Origin: Sphingobacteriaceae bacterium UBA6709
Lineage (GTDB): Bacteria > Bacteroidota > Bacteroidia > Sphingobacteriales > Sphingobacteriaceae
Direction: 5' to 3'
NCBI GenBank assembly: GCA_002454425.1
Contig: DKIV01000047.1
Span: forward strand, 1-35,561
DNA length: 35,561 nucleotides
Shown here in pieces: positions 34,206-35,561 of the stretch. Each line of letters begins with the position of its first letter. The first letter of the stretch is position 1. The notes under the pieces were generated by a model, which did not search any database, was not told the origin of the DNA, and worked only from the letters and a program-made list of their open reading frames with translations. Both the position numbers and the translations under genes were made by a program.

Positions 34206-34787
34206 TCAGCCTTTCTTACGGATATTGCTCAGAAACACGGCGCTGATGCCCAGGTAGGAGGCAATATGTTTTAAGGCGAGTCTATTTTTCAGGGTTGGAT
34301 ATTGCTTACTAAATAGCTGATAGCGCTTTGCAGCGGGCGAGGAGAGCACCAATGCCAGACGTCTTTGAAAAAGGCTGAAGCCGTTGAGGAAAAGGATCCT
34401 GAAGAACCGCTCCAACGCGGGCACTTCTTTCAATAAAAACTCCAGATCATCCTTATCAATAGCGGTAAGCACACTACTCTCTAATGCGTCGATAGCAAAA
34501 CTGGCCGGCTTTCCAGTGTTAAAACTATGCAGATCGGCAGCCCACCAATTCTCAGGCGCAAAGAGTACATTAATTTCCTCTCCCTCTTCCGTTAGAGAAT
34601 AGATCCGTAAACATCCCTGTTCTACAAAATAAATATCACGACAATAGGTCCCCCCCTCCAACAACACTGTATTTCGGGTAATCTCAATAGTCTTAAGCCG
34701 ACTAGTAATTAACGCGATCTCATCAGCATTGAGCGTCACATGCTTTGCGATATTCTTTAAAAAAGATTCATACATAATAACATCCAT
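34206..34787 (-). CDS. Crp/Fnr-family transcriptional regulator
   Basis: A 193-residue regulator of the short Bacteroidota type. It has the beta-roll sensor domain (about 20-120, with VLLEGGTYCRDIYFVEQGCLRI split across the early strands), a long dimer helix, and a C-terminal helix-turn-helix with LKHIASYLGISAVFLSNIRK. It lacks the N-terminal cysteine cluster of the FNR-like protein at 17790, so it does not look like an oxygen sensor; its ligand is unknown. A second ATG four codons in (34773-34775) is possible. No target gene is evident nearby. Confidence 0.87.
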   Translation of the reverse strand: MDVIMYESFLKNIAKHVTLNADEIALITSRLKTIEITRNTVLLEGGTYCRDIYFVEQGCLRIYSLTEEGEEINVLFAPENWWAADLHSFNTGKPASFAIDALESSVLTAIDKDDLEFLLKEVPALERFFRILFLNGFSLFQRRLALVLSSPAAKRYQLFSKQYPTLKNRLALKHIASYLGISAVFLSNIRKKG

Positions 34788-35003
34788 CTAAGGAAACTTC
34801 TAATGACCTCCGCGCGTAACCTCCTGATCTTCTCTTAAAGAACCTACTTACACTCCGCAAAACTCTTATAAAAAGGCTCCACAAGAAAGTCATTAGAATC
34901 CCCCTGATTCATTAAATGATCCTCTATATTACTGAAACTAAGGAGAATTTCACAAGGCCTCTCCGTCGATACCCTGGAAATTGATGATTTCCCAAAGTTA
35001 ATC

Positions 35004-35384
35004 TCACCCTAATTGTTCAAGGGGATAGTCGGAAGGTAATGCAAAGAAACTTACCAACTTCGTAATCCTATAGTTCTCATCAAACTCAATAAAGTCGTAT
35101 CCAACATTCACTCCTTCACTAAATTGCACCTTCCATGCATACTTAGCAAAATGATGATGGGATACTACAGGTTCATGTATCGAAAAAAATCTTTGCGGAA
35201 CAATAGACAATGAGCGAACAGCAAAATCCGTTAACTGCTCCAATCCATGATATTCTCCATAGGGATCTACATATACCGCCCCCTCCGCCCAGATTTTAGC
35301 GAATTCATTCCGGTAATTCTCAGGGCTCTGCTGATTCCAGGCAAACACGTATTGCCCGATCATGTCTTCAATTTTCTTATCCAT
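35004..35384 (-). CDS. SnoaL/NTF2-like protein
   Basis: A 126-residue protein with the NTF2-like cone fold pattern: an N-terminal helix pair (MIGQYVFAWNQQSPENYRNE), then AVYVDPYGEYHGLEQLTDF, the typical strand-helix element, and late strands with VGYDFIEFDENYRITKLVSF. Such proteins range from isomerases to binding proteins, so no reaction is assigned. It is complete and on the same strand as the Crp/Fnr gene, 216 bases upstream of it. The sequence to the window end (35385-35561) holds no gene I can support. Confidence 0.82.
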   Translation of the reverse strand: MDKKIEDMIGQYVFAWNQQSPENYRNEFAKIWAEGAVYVDPYGEYHGLEQLTDFAVRSLSIVPQRFFSIHEPVVSHHHFAKYAWKVQFSEGVNVGYDFIEFDENYRITKLVSFFALPSDYPLEQLG

Positions 35385-35561
35385 AAATGTTAAAAATTAA
35401 GACACGAAATTATCCTGAAGCGCAGACAAAGCACTTAAACTAATTTAAAAAATGAAATCGGTTTCCGGCTTCACATTACAAGGCACGTCTCCTGATGTAC
35501 ATAAATACAACAAGTAAAGAAAGCCGGCTGCCTGATTATTTCAGCGGCTGCCTGCCTGTGG

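Noticed and set aside
35526..35554. Repeated GGCTGCCTG at the window end as a terminator or repeat array
   Set aside because: Two direct copies only, no hairpin, and the context is cut by the window edge.

Overview
The window reads as a chromosome segment of a Bacteroidota bacterium, most likely Sphingobacteriaceae (Pedobacter/Sphingobacterium-like). The evidence is the protein content (secreted dipeptidyl-peptidase IV, proton-peptide symporter, PgpH-type HD phosphohydrolase, Hc1-like protein, 190-residue Crp/Fnr regulators) and several promoters of the Bacteroidota type (TTG about 18-20 bases ahead of TAnnTTTG).

Region 1 (about 1-10500) is a visibly AT-rich defence island. A large serine recombinase on the minus strand is cut by an in-frame stop; its missing C-terminus lies directly downstream in the same frame. 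Divergent from it is a six-gene run (1887-9276) with junctions of -4, +6, -1, -1 and -17 bases: AbiEi antitoxin, AbiEii nucleotidyltransferase toxin, HsdM, HsdS, an ABC/OLD-like ATPase and an HNH nuclease. No HsdR is present. The layout suggests a type I-like methylation module joined to a Septu-like ATPase/HNH effector pair, with an AbiE toxin-antitoxin pair under the same promoter. A conserved-looking hypothetical gene, short repeats and a terminator close the island.

Region 2 (10668-13570) holds a frameshifted GNAT acetyltransferase, a secreted GH27 alpha-galactosidase, and about 0.8 kb without genes that is C-rich and G-poor towards nirB.

Region 3 (13517-18502) is a nitrite module: a perfect FNR-like palindrome, nirB, nirD, a formate/nitrite-family channel and a small exported protein, closed by a terminator. 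It converges on a Crp/Fnr regulator carrying four cysteines placed as in oxygen-sensing FNR.

Region 4 (18556-35561) is ordinary core genome: PgpH-like c-di-AMP phosphodiesterase, an unknown exported protein, DPP IV and a POT peptide transporter (extracellular peptide use), dolichol-phosphate-mannose-type glycosyltransferase, exported Mn/Fe superoxide dismutase, CDF metal transporter, lipoprotein, low-affinity iron permease-family protein, a 58-residue small protein, e(P4)-type acid phosphatase lipoprotein, YtxH and Hc1-like small proteins, L-serine dehydratase, a second Crp/Fnr regulator and a SnoaL/NTF2-like protein. No tRNA, rRNA, CRISPR array or insertion sequence was recognised.
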